From the NCBI GenBank assembly GCA_903823025.1, contig CAIJRK010000069.1, positions 25,609 to 89,608 of the forward strand: a DNA stretch of 64,000 bases. Direction: 5' to 3'. The stretch comes from an uncultured beta proteobacterium. Its GTDB lineage: Bacteria; Pseudomonadota; Gammaproteobacteria; Burkholderiales; Burkholderiaceae_C. Both the position numbers and the translations under genes were made by a program. Below, piece after piece: positions 45,801 to 55,075 of the stretch; positions within the stretch are counted from its first letter, which is position 1, and the number at the start of each line of letters is the position of its first letter. Under the pieces are notes generated by a model that saw only the letters and a list, made by a program, of their open reading frames with translations, made no database searches and was not told where the DNA came from.

Positions 45801-46038
45801 GTCTGCCGTGCGGTTGTTAACCGACGAAACGCTTAAAAAAATCGCCCATGAACTGACCGAAAACTTGCGTCAAAACCTGACGGTGGACTGGTCAGAGCGC
45901 GAGAGCGTGCGGGCCAAACTGCGTTTGATGGTCAAACGCATCTTGCGCAAATACAAATACCCGCCCGACCTGCAGGATGGCGCTGTAGAACTGGTATTGC
46001 AGCAGGCGCAGGTCATGGGCGAGAGTTGGGCGCAGTGA
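42838..46038 (+). CDS. hsdR: Type I restriction endonuclease subunit HsdR
   Basis: The 1066-residue motor and nuclease subunit. The N-terminal PD-(D/E)XK site has D140, E154 and K156 (in RRPDIILF and LLELKNP). Helicase motifs follow: Walker A TQGSGKS (296-302) and DEAH at 403-406, then ITDRND and TGTPVS. The helicase C-terminal motif is IARVNRVF, followed by a helical assembly domain. All catalytic positions I can check are intact. It is separated from hsdM and hsdS by about 5.4 kb of accessory genes, in the same orientation. Confidence 0.94.
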   Translation: MTEDQLEQETLSWLQDVGYTHVHGAVMAPDGQTPERANYRQVLLIARLRAAIDRLNPGVPTATREDALKQVLDLGHPALLSANRYFHRLLVAGVPVQYQKEGETRGDFVRLIDWAHPEHNDWLAVNQFSIKGPHHTRRPDIILFINGLPLVLLELKNPADLNADVWKAYDQIQTYKAQIPDVFQTNEILVISDGTEALLGSLSADPERFMAWRTIDGLTLDPLGEFNELQTLVRGVLAPAYLLDYLRYFVLFEDDGGIVKKIAGYHQFHAVRLAIAQVVAASKPGGTQKGGVVWHTQGSGKSITMTCFAARVMQTPEMQNPTLVVITDRNDLDGQLFGVFSLAQDLLREQPVQARTRQELRTLLANRPSGGIVFATIQKFMPGEDEDSYPVLSERHNVVVIADEAHRTQYGFEAKLKTRRAIQTAVTGDGWVSAHHAEFAPPAYDASLSTDRYQAGYAQHLRDALPHATFIAFTGTPVSSTDRDTRAVFGDYIHVYDMQQAKEDGATVAIYYESRLAKLSLDGADLIQLDADVDELAEDDEESQQAKLKSRWAALEKVVGAVPRIARVAADLVAHFEQRNTAQTGKAMGVAMSRDIGVHLYNEIIQLRPDWHNDDPELGAIKIVMTGSASDKALLRPHIYSAQTKKRLEKRFKDPADALRLVIVRDMWLTGFDAPCVHTLYVDKPMKGHNLMQAIARVNRVFKDKQGGLVVDYIGIGNELKAAMKEYTQAKGRGRPTVDAHEAFSVVQEKMDVLHALLHGFDYSGFLTGGHKTLAGVANHVLGLTTGDAGQGRRDGKKRFADTALAMSQAFTLCCTLDEAKAVREEVAFMQGVKVILTKKETSAKRRTDEARELAIRQIISQAVVSECVVDIFDAVGLDKPNIGLLDDEFLAQVRDLPEKNLAVELLERLLAGEIKSRFASNVVQSRKFSELLASVIVRYQNRAIETAQVMEELIDMAKKFREAASRGHALGLTDDEVKFYDALANNASAVRLLTDETLKKIAHELTENLRQNLTVDWSERESVRAKLRLMVKRILRKYKYPPDLQDGAVELVLQQAQVMGESWAQ

Positions 46039-46041
46039 CGC

Positions 46042-47196
46042 TTAATTCAGCGCGGCGCGCACGTTGTCTTTGTAGTTATAGAGCGTGACGGCGGGCGTTG
46101 TCAGCTCGCCTTTGGCGGTGAACGCGATGTTGGCGGTGACGCCCTTGTACTGGGTTTTACCAATGAAGGGCGTGTAAACCTTGGGGTTCACTGAGTTGGC
46201 GCGTTTCATGGCATCGACCAGCACAAACGTCGCATCGTAGGCGTAGGGGCTGTAAATCTGGAACTGGCCGGGGAAGCGGGCGTCATACTTTTTCTTCCAC
46301 GCGTTGCCGCCCTGCATTTTCTGCACAGACGCGCCGCCGGTGGCGCAGGTCACGTCCTTCAAGGTGCCCGCCTGGCTTGACAGGTCGGTGAGCTTTTCAG
46401 TACACATCGCGTCGCCACCAAAGTATTTGACGCCCGTCATGCCCAGCTGCTCCATTTGGCGCAGCATCGGGCCAGCTTGGGCATCAAGGCCGCCGTAGAA
46501 GATAGCGTCAGGTTTTTTGCTTTTGATCGACGTCAGGATCGCCATGAAGTCGGTCGCTTTGTCGGTGGTGAACTCCTCGGCCACCACCTGTATGCCCTTT
46601 TGTTGCGCCGTGGTCTTGAACACCCCAACCAAACCTTGCCCGTAGGCCGTGCGGTCATCAATGACGGCCACGGTCTTGATTTTGAGTGCGTCATGGGCAA
46701 AGTACGCCAGCGCCGACCCTAGCGCATTGTCATTGGCAATCAGACGAAAAGTGGTGGGGTAGCCGGGTTTGGTTAAATCCGGGTTGGTCGCAGCGGCGGT
46801 GATGTTGGGCAGGCCGCAGCGGTTGTAAACCGTGGACGCCGGGATAGAAGTGCCCGATTGCAAGTGACCCACCACGCCCGCCACTTTGGCGTCACACAGC
46901 TTTTGTGCTACGGCATTGGCTTGGCGCGGATCGCCCGCGTCGTCTTCAGCGACCAGTTCAAACTTGATCGTTTTGCCGCCAATCACAAGCGCCTGGGCGT
47001 TCAGGTCGTCAATGGCGAGGCGCACGCCGTTTTCAGTATCTTTGCCGATGTGGGCAATGCCGCCGGATGTGGGGCCAGCGTGGGCGATTCGCACGGTCTG
47101 GACTTCTTGGGCAAAGGCCACGGCAGCGGTCAGACTCAACGCGGCCACGGCAGTCAGGCGAAGTGAAAAAGAAGAAGAAGGGGTTGCAATTTGCAT
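46042..47196 (-). CDS. Branched-chain amino acid ABC transporter binding protein (LivJ-like)
   Basis: A 384-residue periplasmic binding protein. The signal peptide is residues 1-25 (ending AFA). The mature start VRIAHAGPTSGGIAHIGKDTENG is typical of LivJ/LivK. Later family segments include FFGGLDAQAGP-like YGGLDAQAGPMLRQM and YSPYAYDATFVLVDAM. The ligand may be leucine, isoleucine, valine or another amide. No permease or ATPase genes adjoin it, so it is an orphan component. It converges on hsdR with 3 bases between. ATG 47196 gives a proper signal peptide. Confidence 0.9.
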   Translation of the reverse strand: MQIATPSSSFSLRLTAVAALSLTAAVAFAQEVQTVRIAHAGPTSGGIAHIGKDTENGVRLAIDDLNAQALVIGGKTIKFELVAEDDAGDPRQANAVAQKLCDAKVAGVVGHLQSGTSIPASTVYNRCGLPNITAAATNPDLTKPGYPTTFRLIANDNALGSALAYFAHDALKIKTVAVIDDRTAYGQGLVGVFKTTAQQKGIQVVAEEFTTDKATDFMAILTSIKSKKPDAIFYGGLDAQAGPMLRQMEQLGMTGVKYFGGDAMCTEKLTDLSSQAGTLKDVTCATGGASVQKMQGGNAWKKKYDARFPGQFQIYSPYAYDATFVLVDAMKRANSVNPKVYTPFIGKTQYKGVTANIAFTAKGELTTPAVTLYNYKDNVRAALN

Positions 47197-47325
47197 GGTG
47201 AAAGCGTCCAATTTTCAGGAAAGAAAAACAAAAAATAACGGAGGGCTACTCTGGGAATGTGATGTTACCTGCACTTTTTCAGGGCAGCAGGCGAGCACAG
47301 GGCATGACCACCCACGGTGAACGGT

Positions 47326-47817
47326 TCAGGTGTGGTTGATGAAACTGCCTGACTTGCCGCCGTGCTTTTCCAGCAGCTTGCAGTCGGTGATCGTCATGCC
47401 ACGGTCCACCGCTTTGCACATGTCATAAATGGTGAGCAATGCCACTTGCAGAGCGGTCAGCGCTTCCATTTCGACGCCAGTAGGGCCAACGGTTTCGACC
47501 GTGGCCGTGCAAAATACATGGCTGATCTGCGTCGCGCTGGCCGGGCAGATGGCAAACTCAAGCGCCACCCGGGTCAGTGCTAACGGGTGACACAGAGGAA
47601 TCAGATCGCTGGTTTTTTTGGCGGCCATGATGCCGGCAATGCGGGCAACGCCCAACACATCGCCTTTTTTAGCGGTGCCAGACTCAATCAGCGCCAACGT
47701 GGCGGGCAGCATGGCAATACGACCGCCTGCAATGCCGATGCGATGCGTGCTGGCTTTGGCGGCCACGTCCACCATGTGGGCTTGGCCCTGGTCGTCAAAA
47801 TGGGTAAGTGCGCTCAT
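47326..47817 (-). CDS. moaC: Cyclic pyranopterin monophosphate synthase MoaC
   Basis: Converts the MoaA product to cyclic pyranopterin monophosphate in molybdenum cofactor synthesis. The 163-residue product is of normal size and starts at [11 protein letters not shown] (ATG 47817). The motifs [18 protein letters not shown] and [15 protein letters not shown] and the segment [11 protein letters not shown] are present, including the catalytic lysine and aspartate. It is divergent from the bepA-like gene across 70 bases. Confidence 0.95.
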   Translation of the reverse strand: MSALTHFDDQGQAHMVDVAAKASTHRIGIAGGRIAMLPATLALIESGTAKKGDVLGVARIAGIMAAKKTSDLIPLCHPLALTRVALEFAICPASATQISHVFCTATVETVGPTGVEMEALTALQVALLTIYDMCKAVDRGMTITDCKLLEKHGGKSGSFINHT

Positions 47818-47887
47818 GAAAATAGGGTGTCTGGATTGGTCATTGTTAAAAAATAGGCGGGCATAGGCTCGCCATAAAGGACTCATT

Positions 47888-49486
47888 TTGAACCCAAATT
47901 TTAGAGCGAAGCGCCCGCTAGTTCTTGTCAATAAATCTTTAATGACGCTTGTTTTGGTCGCAATTGGCGTGATCAGCCCGGTCTCGCTGCAAGCGCAGAT
48001 CAGCGCACCGCTCGCCCTGCCCATGGTCTCAAGTCAACTGCCAACGCTGGGGGACGGCAGCGCCATGAGCAGCGCCGACGAGCGTCGTCTGGGCGACCGC
48101 ATTGCCCGCGAGATCTACCGCGACCCCGACTACATTGACGACCCGGTGCTGGCCGAGTATGTGCAAGGCATTTGGCAGCCTTTATTGGCGGCAGCCCGAC
48201 TGCGAGGCGATTTGACGCCAGAGTTGGATGAGCGTTTTGCCTGGAATGTCCTGCTCGGGCGTGACCGCACGGTCAATGCGTTTGCGTTACCGGGTGGTTA
48301 TCTGGGCGTGCATCTGGGGCTGATCGCGGTGGTGAACAGCCGTGACGAGCTGGCTTCGGTGTTGGGCCATGAGTTGAGCCACGTCACACAGCGGCATATT
48401 TCACGCCTGATTTCCAGGCAAGGCCAGCAAACGCCGTGGTTGGTTGGGGCCATGATTTTGGGCGCGCTGGCCGCCAGCAAAAGTCCTGATGCGGGCAGCG
48501 CCCTGATTGTGGGCGGTCAGGCGCTGTCGGCGCAAAGCCAGCTTAACTTCTCGCGCGACATGGAGCGCGAGGCCGACCGGGTGGGGTTTGGCGTGATGAC
48601 GCAGGCCGGGTTTGAGGCGCAGGGTTTTGTCTCGATGTTTGACAAGCTGCAACAAGCCTCGCGCCTCAACGACAACGGCGCGTATCCCTATTTACGCAGT
48701 CACCCCTTGACCACCGAGCGAATAGCTGACATGCAGGCGCGTCAGGCGCTGGTGGCCTCGGGTGCCCTCAACGCCCCGCCAACCTGGGAGCACGCCATGA
48801 TTGCGGCGCGTGCCCGTGTGTTGTCCAACCCCGGCATCGACGCGTTGCGCTCACAACTGGACGAGGCACGGCCCGCGCATCTGGTCACTTTGGAGTCTGC
48901 CCGGCAAGTCGCCGTGCTGTATGGCGCCGCCTTGACCGCCAGCCGCCTGCGTGATTTCTCGAAAGCGCGGACTTATCTGGCTCAATTAACGCCACGGGTG
49001 TCGTCGGATGCCAGCGCGGCACGACTGGCTCGTTTGCTAGGCGTTGAAATGGCCTTAGCCGCTGGCGAGGTGCCGCAAATCCCCTTTGACGAAACCTCTG
49101 CGGTGCGGCGCCCCGAGTTATTTTTAGGCACGCAAATGGTGTTGCAAACCGGGCAACACGCCGCCCTGGATGAGACCGCGCGCCGCTTGCAAACCTGGGT
49201 CGCCGGGCATCCGAAAGATGCGCAGGCTTGGCAACTTCTGTCCAGTGTTTATAACGCCCAAGGCCAGACCCTGCGGGCCATCCGGGCCAGTGCCGAGACG
49301 CAAGTGGCGTTGCTGGACTATGCCGCCGCACTGGATCGTTTCAAGGCCGCACAAGCGCTGGTGCGAAAGGGGTTTGTGGACGACGATTCAGTGCAGGCAG
49401 CGGCCCACTATATTGACGCCACCATCATCGACACGCGCCAGCGCCAGGTCGAGGCGCTATTTAAGGAACAGGCGTTCGAGCGCTGA
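47888..49486 (+). CDS. bepA: BepA-like M48 metalloprotease with TPR tail
   Basis: A 532-residue periplasmic protease-chaperone for outer-membrane protein assembly and quality control. The signal peptide ends LQA at residue 36. The zinc site is GHELSH (HExxH form) with the third ligand in MEREADRVG, and a helical TPR-like C-terminus follows (320-530). The start is TTG 47888, supported by an AAAGGA site seven bases upstream and a charged n-region; ATG 47942 is the alternative. Confidence 0.88.
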   Translation: MNPNFRAKRPLVLVNKSLMTLVLVAIGVISPVSLQAQISAPLALPMVSSQLPTLGDGSAMSSADERRLGDRIAREIYRDPDYIDDPVLAEYVQGIWQPLLAAARLRGDLTPELDERFAWNVLLGRDRTVNAFALPGGYLGVHLGLIAVVNSRDELASVLGHELSHVTQRHISRLISRQGQQTPWLVGAMILGALAASKSPDAGSALIVGGQALSAQSQLNFSRDMEREADRVGFGVMTQAGFEAQGFVSMFDKLQQASRLNDNGAYPYLRSHPLTTERIADMQARQALVASGALNAPPTWEHAMIAARARVLSNPGIDALRSQLDEARPAHLVTLESARQVAVLYGAALTASRLRDFSKARTYLAQLTPRVSSDASAARLARLLGVEMALAAGEVPQIPFDETSAVRRPELFLGTQMVLQTGQHAALDETARRLQTWVAGHPKDAQAWQLLSSVYNAQGQTLRAIRASAETQVALLDYAAALDRFKAAQALVRKGFVDDDSVQAAAHYIDATIIDTRQRQVEALFKEQAFER

Positions 49487-49807
49487 GTCGATCACGATGC
49501 CAAATATTGAGTAAATCAGTGACCCCAGCAGCGCCGCGCCAAAGCCGCGCACATAAAACCCGTCCATGACACCCGCCGCTGACCAAAACATCAGCGCGTT
49601 GATGATGAACAGAAAAAGCCCCAGCGTGATGACGGTCACCGGCAGCGTCAACACCACCAGCACAGGGCGCAAAATCATGTTGAACAAGCCAATGACAAAC
49701 GCGGCAATCAAGGCCGCCGTGAAGCTGGTGACCTGAACGCCACTGTAGAGATAAGCCACAGCCAATAAGGCGGCTGCACTGAGCAGCCATTTAACGATAA
49801 GTTTCAT
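49457..49807 (-). CDS. Four-helix membrane protein of the phage-holin-like family (PF04020 type)
   Basis: A 116-residue inner-membrane protein with four helices. The segment NMILRPVLVVLTLPVTVITLG is the hallmark of this YvlD/holin-like family, which is chromosomal and not known to lyse cells. ATG 49807 is preferred over the 16-codon longer frame. Its 3' end overlaps the convergent bepA gene by 30 bases. Confidence 0.85.
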   Translation of the reverse strand: MKLIVKWLLSAAALLAVAYLYSGVQVTSFTAALIAAFVIGLFNMILRPVLVVLTLPVTVITLGLFLFIINALMFWSAAGVMDGFYVRGFGAALLGSLIYSIFGIVIDSALERLFLK

Positions 49808-49876
49808 ATTTTTGAGAATAGCACCCGCCAGCGCGGCGTTCATGCGGGTCGTCAATACCCCGCAAGGTCTGCGCGT

Positions 49877-50386
49877 TCAACGGGGTTTGGGGTAATCGCT
49901 ATCGGCCCAGGCGGTCGCGCTGGCCCGGTTCAGTTTGAACCCTGGCGACACACGCACCTGCGCCAATTGTTCGCCTGTTTCGTCATGCGCGGTTAACGTG
50001 GCATAAGGGTTGTCGTCGTCGGGCACGATGTCGAGCGAGACGGTAACACGGGCGTTGCCGGTGGTCACTTCCAGACTTTGGTGCAGCGAGGCATACAACT
50101 GCTGCTCATGGCGGCGCACAAACTCCGAGGCGGTTTTGATCAAGGTTCTGAACGCTGTGCCGTCCAGCGGCTTGGGATTTTTCTTGTCGCGCCCCATCGT
50201 CCACGGCCCGATCAGCGCGGGTTCGGGTTCGCCGTCTTTGATCATTGCCACTGCCCAACCATCGTCGTCTTCGTTCTTGAGGACGCGCGCTGTCCAGCCG
50301 TTGTCGTGCCACAGACGTGGCGTCTCAATTTTGCGGTCAGGGTCGGTCTGTGGATCAGCGTCTGGGGCGGGGGCAAAGTCGGTCAT
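49877..50386 (-). CDS. Conserved hypothetical protein, 169 residues
   Basis: I do not recognise a named domain. The protein is soluble and acidic at the N-terminus (FAPAPDADPQTDPDRK). The core, with RLWHDNGWTARVLKNEDDDGW and GPWTMGRDKKNPKPLDG, is regular enough to be a folded domain, and the frame has good coding character. It lies 24 bases downstream of the TerC gene and may share its riboswitch-controlled transcript. Confidence 0.7.
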   Translation of the reverse strand: MTDFAPAPDADPQTDPDRKIETPRLWHDNGWTARVLKNEDDDGWAVAMIKDGEPEPALIGPWTMGRDKKNPKPLDGTAFRTLIKTASEFVRRHEQQLYASLHQSLEVTTGNARVTVSLDIVPDDDNPYATLTAHDETGEQLAQVRVSPGFKLNRASATAWADSDYPKPR

Positions 50387-50410
50387 GAACCCAGTTTAGC
50401 GCCCGCCGCT

Positions 50411-51112
50411 TCAGGCGCTTTGAGGCGCCTTGCGGTTACGCCACCAGCCCAAGCCCAGCACGCCCACCACGGCCACGCCATAGGTGCTCCAGCGGGCTAC
50501 GGTTTGCATCACTTCGGCGGGTTGCGTGGATGAGCCAAAAATACCTGCCAGCATCGGTTCACTGACCACCATTTTGGCCGCTGTAAAAGCCAGCACGGCA
50601 GAGCCGATTTGAATAATGGCCGGAAAACGTTCCACCAGTTTGAGCACCACCGTGCTGCCAAACACCACAATTGGCACACTGATCAGCAAACCAATGATGA
50701 CCAGATCAAACGCGCCATGCGCGGCACCAGCCACGCCCAGGACGTTGTCCACGCCCATCAAGGCATCGGCCACGATGATGGTTTTCATGGCACCCCAAAA
50801 GGTGCTGACCACGGGGCCGTTGTGGTCGTCACCGCTTTGATCGGCTAGCAAGTTGTAGGCAATCCACACCAAACCCAGACCGCCGACCAGCATCAGGCCC
50901 GGAATCTGGAGCAGCCAGACCACGCCGACCGTCATCACCGAGCGCACGACGATGGCGCCCACTGTGCCCCACAAAATCGCCTTTTTCTTGAGATCCGGCG
51001 GCAGTTGGCGGGCGGCCAGCGCGATGACGATGGCGTTGTCGCCAGCCAGCACCAAGTCAATCAAAATGATGGCCATGAGGGCGGACCACCAGGCAGCTGA
51101 AAATAACTCCAT
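50411..51112 (-). CDS. TerC family membrane protein, likely Mn2+ efflux
   Basis: A 233-residue inner-membrane protein with about seven helices. The TerC signature is in the first helix (IDLVLAGDNAIVIALAAR), with the second acidic motif at ADALMGVDNVLGVAGA. TerC proteins such as Alx, MeeF and MeeY export manganese or protect exported enzymes from mis-metallation. The yybP-ykoY riboswitch directly upstream supports manganese control. ATG 51112 gives the normal N-terminus. Confidence 0.9.
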   Translation of the reverse strand: MELFSAAWWSALMAIILIDLVLAGDNAIVIALAARQLPPDLKKKAILWGTVGAIVVRSVMTVGVVWLLQIPGLMLVGGLGLVWIAYNLLADQSGDDHNGPVVSTFWGAMKTIIVADALMGVDNVLGVAGAAHGAFDLVIIGLLISVPIVVFGSTVVLKLVERFPAIIQIGSAVLAFTAAKMVVSEPMLAGIFGSSTQPAEVMQTVARWSTYGVAVVGVLGLGWWRNRKAPQSA

Positions 51113-51204
51113 GAGAAAAACCTTGATATGTTGTCGTTGTAAACACAAGGCGCTGCCGCGCGCGTTAGGCGGCATGAGCCTGCCTTCGCGCGCTGCACCG
51201 CTTT

Positions 51205-51340
51205 GTGTGCAGGGCGAAGGTCTTGCTCAATGAGGTGTCGGGGCAGAAACTGGCGACGCCTCATCTGATGAACCGGGACAGCGTTTTTGCTCTCCGTATT
51301 GACGGCTCACCAACAGGGAGCTACTCCCCTTCGGAGATGG
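51205..51340 (-). promoter_or_regulatory. yybP-ykoY manganese riboswitch
   Basis: On the minus strand the leader carries the two conserved parts of the yybP-ykoY aptamer: AAGGGGAGTAGCTCC near 51318-51332 and GAGCAAGACCTTCGCC near 51213-51228, with two stem-loops between. In this class the two internal loops dock to form the Mn2+ site. The leader ends about 90 bases before the TerC start, leaving room for an expression platform, and contains a GC-rich hairpin region near 51150-51175. Metal binding increases expression in known members. Confidence 0.9.
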
Positions 51341-51422
51341 ATTAAACCACCAAATATCACTTGTGCGAGGTCAGGGGGTATTGATTTTGACGGTTATGGT
51401 GCTGGGCTATGATCCTTGCCCC

Positions 51423-51845
51423 ATGACCGGCATTCACATCACCGACATCGAGTCGGCTATCAACTACTGGCGCGCCCAAAAGCCTGCTTTGAGTGGCGTC
51501 CTGGCGCCTGAAACCCGTGCCCTGGCTGAGGTTTATGGCCGGTTGGTGTTCCATCGTGCCACGCAAGCCGATGAATTGGCCATGCCGCCCGAGGCGCTCA
51601 ACGCTTGGTTGACGTGGTACGACAGCACGCCCGACACGCCCTGCATTGCCATTTGCTCGACCAGTCAGGGTGACGACGTTTGCAAAGGCTGTGGCCGCAG
51701 TTTTGTCGAAGTCCAGCATTGGCTGGAAATGCGCCCGACAGAAAAACGCCAAACCTGGCACCGCATCACAAGGCAGGGCACGGCTTGGCGTTTTAACAAA
51801 TATGCAGAGCGGGCGGTTGAAGGCCGCGCTAACCCGGCGGGTTAA
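51423..51845 (+). CDS. DUF3717-DUF1289 protein
   Basis: A 140-residue protein. Residues 3-60 match DUF3717 (ITDIESAINYWR), and residues 72-115 match DUF1289, a small cysteine cluster (TPCIAICSTSQGDDVCKGCGRS), probably metal-binding. The function is unknown. ATG 51423 is preferred to the 20-codon longer frame. It is convergent with yaeQ, with 18 bases between containing a small AAGCC/GGCTT hairpin. Confidence 0.85.
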   Translation: MTGIHITDIESAINYWRAQKPALSGVLAPETRALAEVYGRLVFHRATQADELAMPPEALNAWLTWYDSTPDTPCIAICSTSQGDDVCKGCGRSFVEVQHWLEMRPTEKRQTWHRITRQGTAWRFNKYAERAVEGRANPAG

Positions 51846-51863
51846 CAATTAAAGCCTGCTGGC

Positions 51864-52424
51864 TTATTTCCAGCGAACCGGCTCAATGTCCACGGTGTGC
51901 GCGCCGTCGCCCAGCATCAACACGCCTTCCTGAATCGTGGCTTGCAGTTGCATACTGCGTTGCGCCATCGGAATCAGCGCTTGCGCGGCCACGGTGGGCA
52001 CCCGAAACACGCTCAGATTTTTAGGCCGCGCCAGCTTCGCCTCCATCCCGCGCCACCAGACTTCGGCGGCGTGGTTGAAGCAATACAGCACCACTTCGTC
52101 CGCTTTGCCGCAGGCTTTTAACAGCGGCTTGTCTTCCGGTTGGCCGACTTCAATCCACAGCCGGGTCAAGCCGGTGTAGTCGCGTAGCCAGGCATCCGGC
52201 TCGTCGGGGTCGCTCAAGCCAGCTCCAAAAGCCAGCGTCGCATCGCCGCCGCACACGGTTTGCAGCTTGTGTGCCTGCAAAGCTAGCGCGCACAAACGCA
52301 CCATCATGCGTTCGTCGGTTTCGCTGGGGTGGCGCGCTAACGTGAGCGCGTGGTCGGCGTAATAGGCGTGGTCAATGTCAGCGATTTGCAGACTGGCTTT
52401 GAAGATGGTGGATTTGATCGCCAT
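51864..52424 (-). CDS. yaeQ: YaeQ family protein
   Basis: A 186-residue protein of the YaeQ family, a variant PD-(D/E)XK fold of uncertain function. The family is recognised from the start MAIKSTIFKASLQIADIDH, the segment HPSETDERMMVRLCALALQA, and GLSDPDEPDAW. It is downstream of purB by 6 bases on the same strand. Confidence 0.92.
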   Translation of the reverse strand: MAIKSTIFKASLQIADIDHAYYADHALTLARHPSETDERMMVRLCALALQAHKLQTVCGGDATLAFGAGLSDPDEPDAWLRDYTGLTRLWIEVGQPEDKPLLKACGKADEVVLYCFNHAAEVWWRGMEAKLARPKNLSVFRVPTVAAQALIPMAQRSMQLQATIQEGVLMLGDGAHTVDIEPVRWK

Positions 52425-52430
52425 GCCGAC

Positions 52431-53810
52431 TCAGACGCGGCGTGCGAGTTCAGCTGCTTTGCCGGTGTAGCTGCCCGGCGTCATGGCCAGCAGACGGGTC
52501 TTTTCTTCTTCCGGGAGGTCCAGTTTGGCGATGAACCCTTGCATGAGTTCTTGCGTCATCGGCTCGCCCCGGGTGAAGGTCTTGAGCTGCTCGTAAGGTT
52601 TGGGCAGACCGAAGCGGCGCATCACGGTCTGAATCGGCTCGGCCAGCACTTCCCAAGAAGCGTCCAGATCAGAGGCAATCGCGGTCTCGTTGATTTCGAG
52701 CTTGCCCAAGCCCGCGTTCAACGACTGGTAAGCCAGCAAGGCGTAGCCCAGCGCCACGCCCATGTTGCGCAACACCGTGCTGTCGGTCAAGTCGCGTTGC
52801 CAGCGGGAAATCGGCAGTTTTTCGCTCAAGTGACGCAGCAAGGCATTGGACAAACCGAGGTTGCCTTCGGCGTTCTCAAAATCAATCGGGTTGACTTTGT
52901 GCGGCATGGTGCTGGAGCCGACTTCGCCCTCACGCAGGCGTTGTTTGAAGTAACCCAAACTCACATAACCCCAGACATCGCGCGACCAGTCGATCAAGAT
53001 GGTGTTGGTGCGGGCCACGGCGTCGAACAATTCGGCCATGTAATCGTGCGGCTCAATCTGGATGCTGTAGGGCTGGAACGTCAGACCCAAACCGACAGGT
53101 TCAGGCGTTTCAATCACTTTGCGACTGAAGGCTTCCCAGTCGTAATCGGGCCAGGCGGACAGATGCGCGTTGAAATTGCCCACGGCCCCATTCATCTTGC
53201 CCATGAGCTTGATGCTGGCAATCTTTTCGCGGGCGGCGGTCAGGCGCATCACGACATTGGCGATTTCTTTACCCACGGTCGTGGGGCTGGCGGTCTGGCC
53301 GTGGGTGCGACTGAGCATGGAGACGTCGGCAAACGCATGGGCCATGTCGCGCAGTTTGTTGATGACGACATCCAGCGCGGGCAGCAGCACTTGATCGCGT
53401 CCGGCCTTGAGTTGCAGCGCATGGCTGGTGTTGTTGATGTCTTCGCTGGTGCAAGCAAAGTGGACGAATTCACCGGCGGTGAGTAACTCGGGGCGCGCTT
53501 CAAACTTGGATTTGATCCAGTATTCGACGGCCTTCACGTCATGGTTGGTCACTTTTTCAATCGCCTTGATGGCTTCACCATCGGCTTCGGAGAAATGTTT
53601 GACCAAGCCCATGAGATAAGTCCGAGCGCCGGGCGACAGCGGTTTGAATTCTTTGAAGCCGCAATCGCTCAAGGCAATAAACCAGGCGACCTCGACTTGA
53701 ACACGGCGCTGCATGTAGCCCTGTTCGCTCATGATGGGGCGGAGTTTGGCCAGCTTGGTGGCGTAACGGCCATCAAGTGGGGAAAGAGCGGAGATGGCAG
53801 AAAAAGTCAT
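52431..53810 (-). CDS. purB: Adenylosuccinate lyase
   Basis: Catalyses two fumarate-releasing steps of purine synthesis (SAICAR to AICAR and adenylosuccinate to AMP). The 459-residue protein matches the longer E. coli-type PurB, starting at MTFSAISALSPLDGRY. The signature GSSTMPHKVNPIDFEN is present, as are the active-site segments SRTHGQTASPTT and HFACTSEDINNT. ATG 53810 was chosen; the frame extends 33 codons upstream without protein character. Confidence 0.95.
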   Translation of the reverse strand: MTFSAISALSPLDGRYATKLAKLRPIMSEQGYMQRRVQVEVAWFIALSDCGFKEFKPLSPGARTYLMGLVKHFSEADGEAIKAIEKVTNHDVKAVEYWIKSKFEARPELLTAGEFVHFACTSEDINNTSHALQLKAGRDQVLLPALDVVINKLRDMAHAFADVSMLSRTHGQTASPTTVGKEIANVVMRLTAAREKIASIKLMGKMNGAVGNFNAHLSAWPDYDWEAFSRKVIETPEPVGLGLTFQPYSIQIEPHDYMAELFDAVARTNTILIDWSRDVWGYVSLGYFKQRLREGEVGSSTMPHKVNPIDFENAEGNLGLSNALLRHLSEKLPISRWQRDLTDSTVLRNMGVALGYALLAYQSLNAGLGKLEINETAIASDLDASWEVLAEPIQTVMRRFGLPKPYEQLKTFTRGEPMTQELMQGFIAKLDLPEEEKTRLLAMTPGSYTGKAAELARRV

Positions 53811-54008
53811 GCGCGGATTGTAGGTTGCGCGCCACGCCTTGTAACCGGTTTGCAGGCATGGCCGAACCACAAGACCGCCGCCTTTGACAGCCAGACCACC
53901 CCGGCTCATGTTGCGGGCCTGAACACTGGAGTTTGGCCGCGATTTTGGTAAGTTCTGGTGAGGGCGGATGTATAGAATGATTGATCCTGCAACGACGAAC
54001 AGCTTTTA

Positions 54009-54623
54009 ATGAAATTACTCGGATCCAACTCAAGCCCTTACGTGCGTAAAGTGCGCGTCGTCATGGCGGAGAAAAAACTTGACTACGATTTTGTGCTTGA
54101 AGATGTGTGGTCAGCACAGACCACCATTGCTGAATCCAATCCCTTGGGCAAAGTACCGTGCCTGATCATGGAGGCAGGTGAAGCCCTGTTTGACTCGCGC
54201 GTGATTGTTGATTATCTGGACACACTGTCGCCGGTTGGCAAATTGATTCCACCGGGCGGACGCGACCGCGCCGAGATCAAAACCTGGGAAGCGCTGGCTG
54301 ATGGCGTGATGGATGCCGCCATTCTGGCGCGCCTGGAGTCCACCTGGAGCGGGCGTACAGACGAACAACGCAGTCAGGTCTGGATTGATCGCCAGCTGAA
54401 CAAAATCAATGCGGCGGTCAAGTCGATGAGCCAAGGCTTGGGCGAAAAATCTTTTTGCTCGGGCATTTACCTCACACTGGCTGATATTGCCGTGGGTTGC
54501 GCCTTGGGTTATCTGGATTTCCGCTTTCCGGAGATCAGCTGGCGCACCGAATACCCCAACCTGAACAAGCTGCAAGACAAGCTGATGCTGCGTGCCAGCT
54601 TTATTGAGAGCCGCCCGATTTAA
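54009..54623 (+). CDS. Glutathione S-transferase family protein (YibF-like)
   Basis: A 204-residue GST. The thioredoxin-like domain is residues 1-78, with SSPYVRKVRV at the start, NPLGKVPCLI and the glutathione-binding D-S-R of LFDSRVIVDYLD. The helical domain follows, with SLADIAVGC-like LTLADIAVGCALGY. The N-terminal serine and cis-proline pattern resembles E. coli YibF. The substrate is unknown. It is divergent from purB (198 bases) and overlaps the convergent NTF2-like gene by 4. Confidence 0.9.
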   Translation: MKLLGSNSSPYVRKVRVVMAEKKLDYDFVLEDVWSAQTTIAESNPLGKVPCLIMEAGEALFDSRVIVDYLDTLSPVGKLIPPGGRDRAEIKTWEALADGVMDAAILARLESTWSGRTDEQRSQVWIDRQLNKINAAVKSMSQGLGEKSFCSGIYLTLADIAVGCALGYLDFRFPEISWRTEYPNLNKLQDKLMLRASFIESRPI

Positions 54624-55075
54624 CGGGTGGCGCGCTGTTTAAGCCAGCGCATCAAACGGCCCACCAGCGGCAGTTTTTCATAAAGTTCTTCGGCGGCGTC
54701 CCAATAATCGCGGTGCGCCGTGATCAGGCCTTCATCAGAAAACACCAAATGCGAGGCGCCAAAAATCGTCTGCGCCGTGCTTTTTTGAAAATTCTTGAAG
54801 CAAAACCGAAACTCCCACGTCAAAAAACACTGCTGGCCTTGCAGCACCTGACCCGTGATCACGAAGCGGGGCTGCGCGAGCGCACTGAACATGTGGTCAA
54901 AAATTTGCGTAATCGCAGGCACACCTTGCACGCTGTTGAACGGGTCTTTAAAGTGCGCCTGGGCGGCGTAATAAGTGCCCAGCTCGCGCACACTTTGGGG
55001 CGTGAGCGTCTCAAAGTAGGTGACGATGCGGGCCACCGCAGGCGCCAGATCGAGCGGCGTGGTGGCGGGCCTCAT
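54620..55075 (-). CDS. NTF2-like/SnoaL-like protein of the cfa operon
   Basis: A 151-residue protein of the nuclear-transport-factor-2 fold, seen in YYAAQAHFKDPFNSVQG and the strands TWEFRF and SHLVFSDEGLI. The catalytic role is unknown. It is the last gene of the seven-gene lipid operon and starts inside the stop of the SDR gene by a 4-base overlap. ATG 55075 was chosen for that reason. Confidence 0.82.
   Translation of the reverse strand: MRPATTPLDLAPAVARIVTYFETLTPQSVRELGTYYAAQAHFKDPFNSVQGVPAITQIFDHMFSALAQPRFVITGQVLQGQQCFLTWEFRFCFKNFQKSTAQTIFGASHLVFSDEGLITAHRDYWDAAEELYEKLPLVGRLMRWLKQRATR

Noticed and set aside
49457..49807. Prophage holin
   Set aside because: Although family names include holin, the PF04020-type protein is a common chromosomal four-helix protein and no phage genes surround it.
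52350..53486. 378-codon plus-strand frame
   Set aside because: It is antisense to purB and yaeQ, both firmly identified; no recognisable domain.
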